DNA of 64,000 nucleotides, taken from contig NZ_JBKQWY010000005.1 of NCBI RefSeq assembly GCF_047308265.1, positions 324,960 through 388,959 on the forward strand, read 5' to 3'. Of this stretch, positions 61,265 through 64,000 are shown piece by piece. Made by a program: the position numbers and the translations under genes. The stretch comes from Maricaulis sp047308265. GTDB taxonomy: Bacteria; Pseudomonadota; Alphaproteobacteria; Caulobacterales; Maricaulaceae. Under the pieces are notes generated by a model. It did not search any database and was not told the DNA's origin. It saw only the letters and a program-made list of their open reading frames with translations. How positions within the stretch are numbered: the first letter of the stretch is position 1; every line of letters begins with the position of its first letter.

Positions 61265-61627
61265 ATGGCCGCGACAGGGATATTGATCCGGCTGGACCGG
61301 GTACGATTTGACGAATTTGGTCGGCTCATCCTGGCGGATGCGACCGCAAGGCGCGGGCTGGACAGCCTGTTTCGCCGGGCCGATGCCCTGGCCTGCCGGT
61401 CAGGATGCGGCGCGCCGCTGAGCTGCGATACGGCGCTGATCTGCCGGGAAGAGCTCACCACTCTGGGGCCCGAACTTTTGATCAATAATGCGGATTTCGC
61501 GACCATTATCCGAAAGCGCAAGGCGGTGGGGGCCCGCGATACGGTGATCGTGTTCGAGGCTTATCAACGCCTCGTGCCGGGGACACCCGACACACAGGCT
61601 CCGGGTGCGAACGCTGGCCCGGTATAG
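61265..61627 (+). CDS. Hypothetical small protein with Cys pair
   Basis: 120 residues, not recognised. It starts MAATGILIRLDRVRFDEFGR; a Cys-rich centre (ACRSGCGAPLSCDTALICRE) with four cysteines could bind metal or form disulphides, followed by LTTLGPELLINNADFATIIR and a Pro/Ala tail. GGGAGA lies seven bases before ATG 61265, supporting the start; in-frame ATG 61235 is possible. Confidence 0.55.
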   Translation: MAATGILIRLDRVRFDEFGRLILADATARRGLDSLFRRADALACRSGCGAPLSCDTALICREELTTLGPELLINNADFATIIRKRKAVGARDTVIVFEAYQRLVPGTPDTQAPGANAGPV

Positions 61628-61723
61628 CGGACGGCCTCGGGAGAGTGGACGGGCGTGCCGACTGGCTCAGTATAACGGACAGGCTTGGGAGGCGCGCAGG
61701 CTGGGGGCCGAGCGATAGTTCGC

Positions 61724-62233
61724 CTAGCAGGCTTCGCTATCTTCCTTGTCGGTGGAGCGACGCCACGGTCCGCGATAGCGCGGATCCTGACGGCGGCGGC
61801 GATCGGGACCGAAATAGGTGGAGGCTTTGACAAACCGGCGCGGGCGTTCAATCAGCGCGCTGATACGGTGATAGAGATCGACCGGACGCACGGGTTTGGC
61901 CAGGTATTCATTCACACCGGCATTGATCGCCTCGAGCACTTTCGAGCGATCCGTATGACCGGTGACCATGATGATGGGCAGGTATTTATTGGCACTGTCC
62001 GATGCGGTGCGCACAAGGCGGGTAAATTCCAGCCCGTTCAGATCGCCCAGCATGTAATCGACCAGGGCGAAATCCGGGTTCACATCCCGCATCGTCTCGA
62101 AAGCATCGGCCGCATCGCGCACTTCCACAATCGTGCGCACGCCGAACCCCTGCAGAATCGTCCGCAGAATGGTCGACATATGGGCATTATCCTCAACGAT
62201 CAGGACGCGGATACGGTCGAAACTGCCGGACAT
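61724..62233 (-). CDS. Single-domain response regulator (receiver only)
   Basis: 169 residues. A CheY-like receiver occupies residues ~8-130: acidic pair VLIVEDNAHM, phosphoacceptor Asp59 (DFALVDYMLGDLNG), Thr/Ser switch IIMVTGHTD and Lys113 (YLAKPVRP). The C-terminal 40 residues are basic and without an output domain (YFGPDRRRRQDPRYRGPWRR). AGGAA precedes the ATG. It may carry phosphate from the hybrid kinase at 29.4 kb or act in chemotaxis; no kinase is adjacent. Confidence 0.92.
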   Translation of the reverse strand: MSGSFDRIRVLIVEDNAHMSTILRTILQGFGVRTIVEVRDAADAFETMRDVNPDFALVDYMLGDLNGLEFTRLVRTASDSANKYLPIIMVTGHTDRSKVLEAINAGVNEYLAKPVRPVDLYHRISALIERPRRFVKASTYFGPDRRRRQDPRYRGPWRRSTDKEDSEAC

Positions 62234-62369
62234 GGTTTTCCTGGGCGCACGGGCGAATGAACAAGTTCACGACCATCATGCCCGGCAGGGCTTAACCGAG
62301 TGTTGACTCTGTTTGCCCGCCTCAGGCGCGGCTTTCATCATCCAGGTCGTCGGCGAGCCAGGCCCGGAT

Positions 62370-64000
62370 TTACTCCGTTTTGGCCCGGAAGGCGTGCAGA
62401 TCCGCCTCCCGATAGAGAAGGAGCGGGCAGGTCGCAAATTCGCGCGACGTGGGGGTCTGATCCACACTGACCAGATGACCGGTCTCGTCCATAATCGGTC
62501 GCACATGATGACAGCGCGCCCCCTGTGTTTGCAACGCCGCCGCCAAAGACCAGTGTCCAAAAGCCAAAGCGGGGTCCAGCGCCGTTCCCAACCTGTCACT
62601 CAGTTGATCGAGTGGTGCACCCGCATTGATCAAAATCTGCACCACCTCGCCATGTCCGTTCCCTGCCGCCATCAAGAGCGGGAATGTACCTTTGTGTTCG
62701 TTGACCTGACGGACCGTCTCGCCCCGCTCGGCCTCGGAAAGAGCCGCCAGAATGCGTTCTACCACCCCGAAATGACCATTCTGCGCCGCCATCAACAGCG
62801 GGAATGTACCTTTGTGTTCGTTGACCTGACGGACCGTCTCGCCCCGCTCGGCCTCGGAAACAGCAGCCAGCAAGGCCGCCACCACCTCCACATGACCATT
62901 CTGCGCCGCCATCAAGAGAGGGAAGCCCCCATCCACCGGAGCGACCTGCCGTACCGCCTCGCTGCGTTCAGGCTCGGGAATGGCCGCCAGCAAATGCTTC
63001 ACCACCTCCGCATGACCATTCTGCGCCGACATCAAAAGCGGGAATGTACCTTTGTGTTCGTTGACCTGACGGACCGTCTCGCCCCGCTCGGCCTCGGTAA
63101 GAGCCGCCAGAAGGCGTTCTACCACCCCCACCTGACCATTCTGCGCCGCCATCAAAAGCGGGACTGTACCTTTGTGTTCGTTGACCTGACGGACCGTCTC
63201 GCCCCGCTCGGCCTCGGAAAGAGCCGCCAGAAGGCGTTCTACCACCCCCAAATGACCATTCTGCGCCGCCATCAAAAGCGGGAATGTACCTTTGTGTTCG
63301 TTGACCTGACGGACCGCCTCTCCCCGCTCGGCCTCGGCAAGTGCCGACAACAAGGCCTCAACCACCACCGCATGACCATACTGCGCCGCCATCAAAAGCG
63401 GGACTGTACCTTTGTGTTCGTTGACCTGACGTACCGCCTCTCCCCGCTCGGCCTCGGGAAGTGCAGTCAACAAGGCCGCCACCACCTCCGCATGACCATC
63501 CTGCGCCGCCATCAAAAGCGGGAAGCCGCCGTTGTCGTGGCATTGCTGTACGGCCTCGCCCCGCTCGGCCTCGGAAAGAGCCGCCAGCAGGCGCTCCACC
63601 GCCTCCGCATGACCCTCCTGCGCCGCCATCAAAAGCGGGAAGCCGCCATTGTCGTGGCATTGCTGTACGGCCTCGCCCCGCTCGGCCTCGGAAAGAGCCG
63701 CCAGCAGGCGCTCCACCGCCTCCGCATGACCCTCCTGCGCCGCCGCCAAGAGCGAGAACAGGCCATTTTCGTGGCATTGCTGTACGGCCTCGCTACGCTC
63801 ATCTTCTGGCAGTACCGCAAGCAAGACCATCACCACCTCTGCATGACCATTCTGCGCCGCCATCCCTAGCGGGAAGGTACCGTTCTGCATATTGACCTGA
63901 CGTACCGCTTCACCCCGCTCCGCTTTGGGCAGTGCAGCTAGCAAATGCTCCACAATAATCGCATGACCATTCTCCGCCGACATCAAAAGCGGGAAGGCAC
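62370..64000 (-). CDS. Ankyrin-like repeat protein with 39-40-residue units (5' end beyond window)
   Basis: At least 543 residues, open through the right edge (the frame continues as AFPLLMSAENGHA past 63986). At least 12 tandem units run from the edge to about 62,640; each carries FPLLMAAQNGH, an ankyrin-type helix pair core, then VERLLAALSEAERGETVRQV and a NEHKGT loop. The 39-40-residue period is longer than the usual 33. Most units are nearly identical in DNA (blocks such as TTGACCTGACGGACCGTCTC recur), indicating recent amplification. The last ~100 residues break the pattern (INAGAPLDQLSDRLGTALDP, ending DLHAFRAKTE). It is probably a protein-binding scaffold; ligand, signal peptide and true start are out of view. 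The opposite strand is open by codon bias only. Confidence 0.85.
   Translation of the reverse strand, partial: AFPLLMSAENGHAIIVEHLLAALPKAERGEAVRQVNMQNGTFPLGMAAQNGHAEVVMVLLAVLPEDERSEAVQQCHENGLFSLLAAAQEGHAEAVERLLAALSEAERGEAVQQCHDNGGFPLLMAAQEGHAEAVERLLAALSEAERGEAVQQCHDNGGFPLLMAAQDGHAEVVAALLTALPEAERGEAVRQVNEHKGTVPLLMAAQYGHAVVVEALLSALAEAERGEAVRQVNEHKGTFPLLMAAQNGHLGVVERLLAALSEAERGETVRQVNEHKGTVPLLMAAQNGQVGVVERLLAALTEAERGETVRQVNEHKGTFPLLMSAQNGHAEVVKHLLAAIPEPERSEAVRQVAPVDGGFPLLMAAQNGHVEVVAALLAAVSEAERGETVRQVNEHKGTFPLLMAAQNGHFGVVERILAALSEAERGETVRQVNEHKGTFPLLMAAGNGHGEVVQILINAGAPLDQLSDRLGTALDPALAFGHWSLAAALQTQGARCHHVRPIMDETGHLVSVDQTPTSREFATCPLLLYREADLHAFRAKTE

Noticed and set aside
62313..63869. 518-codon plus-strand ORF opposite the ankyrin-like gene
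   Set aside because: It mirrors the repeat on the other strand; no ribosome site, and the minus-strand frame carries the recognisable ankyrin core.

Overview
The window is high-GC chromosomal DNA from a free-living alphaproteobacterium. Its proteins resemble those of stalked marine Hyphomonadaceae/Maricaulales (Maricaulis or Oceanicaulis-like); this placement is an inference from protein style and no rRNA is present to settle it. Supporting signs are a yqeY-dnaG-rpoD block, a DnaG whose zinc site is degenerate in the alphaproteobacterial manner, an ELM1-family protein, many exported proteins including two S9 peptidases, and a candidate small RNA whose hairpin loops are CCUCCCC-like. There is no phage, insertion sequence, CRISPR array or rRNA operon. 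Genes are tightly packed on both strands.

1-9.6 kb: the end of a fasciclin-domain protein, a retropepsin-like/RimK ATP-grasp fusion, an ArsR-methyltransferase fusion divergent from a DadA-like D-amino acid dehydrogenase, EttA, and a 415-residue protein with proteasome-like N-terminal nucleophile features followed by a small partner. 9.6-16.5 kb: a beta-barrel protein, a DPP-IV-like lipoprotein, a second outer-membrane protein, a YgjP-type metalloprotein, the DNA alkylation repair protein AlkC, free-methionine sulfoxide reductase and a membrane SDH/Clp-fold serine protease. 16.7-21.6 kb: a tetR-adaptor-RND pump operon with two adjacent palindromes at its promoter. 21.7-33.3 kb: an FMN alpha-hydroxy acid dehydrogenase, tRNA(CAT), a DUF2334 deacetylase-like protein, a SIMPL protein, PanD, an exported protein with an M23 endopeptidase carrying a Glu-Pro spacer, a hybrid histidine kinase, YjbQ, an SRPBCC protein and a ParE-like toxin relic.

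33.5-47.8 kb is mainly housekeeping: rpoD, dnaG, yqeY, carA, carB and greA, with an orphan peptide-binding lipoprotein and a second S9 peptidase in between. 47.9-50.1 kb holds a BlaI repressor coupled to a BlaR1-like M56 membrane protease that is fused to a C-terminal M23 endopeptidase, probably a self-contained wall-stress sensor. 50.2-58.1 kb: ELM1 and DUF442 genes, trxB, an esterase, a DUF454 protein, a LysR regulator, the candidate sRNA, Dps and an aspartate aminotransferase. 58.3-64 kb is more accessory: two coupled micro-ORFs, a hairpin-rich tract, a Pro/Glu-rich TonB-like membrane protein, threonine aldolase, a 16-bp tandem repeat, a small unknown protein, a stand-alone receiver, and a large ankyrin-like array of 39-40-residue repeats that runs off the end.

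The observations I would check first are the Ntn-hydrolase-like pair at 6.7-8.3 kb, the four-hairpin C-rich-loop RNA at 56 kb, the BlaI/M56-M23 fusion at 48-50 kb, and the recently amplified repeat gene at 62.4-64 kb.
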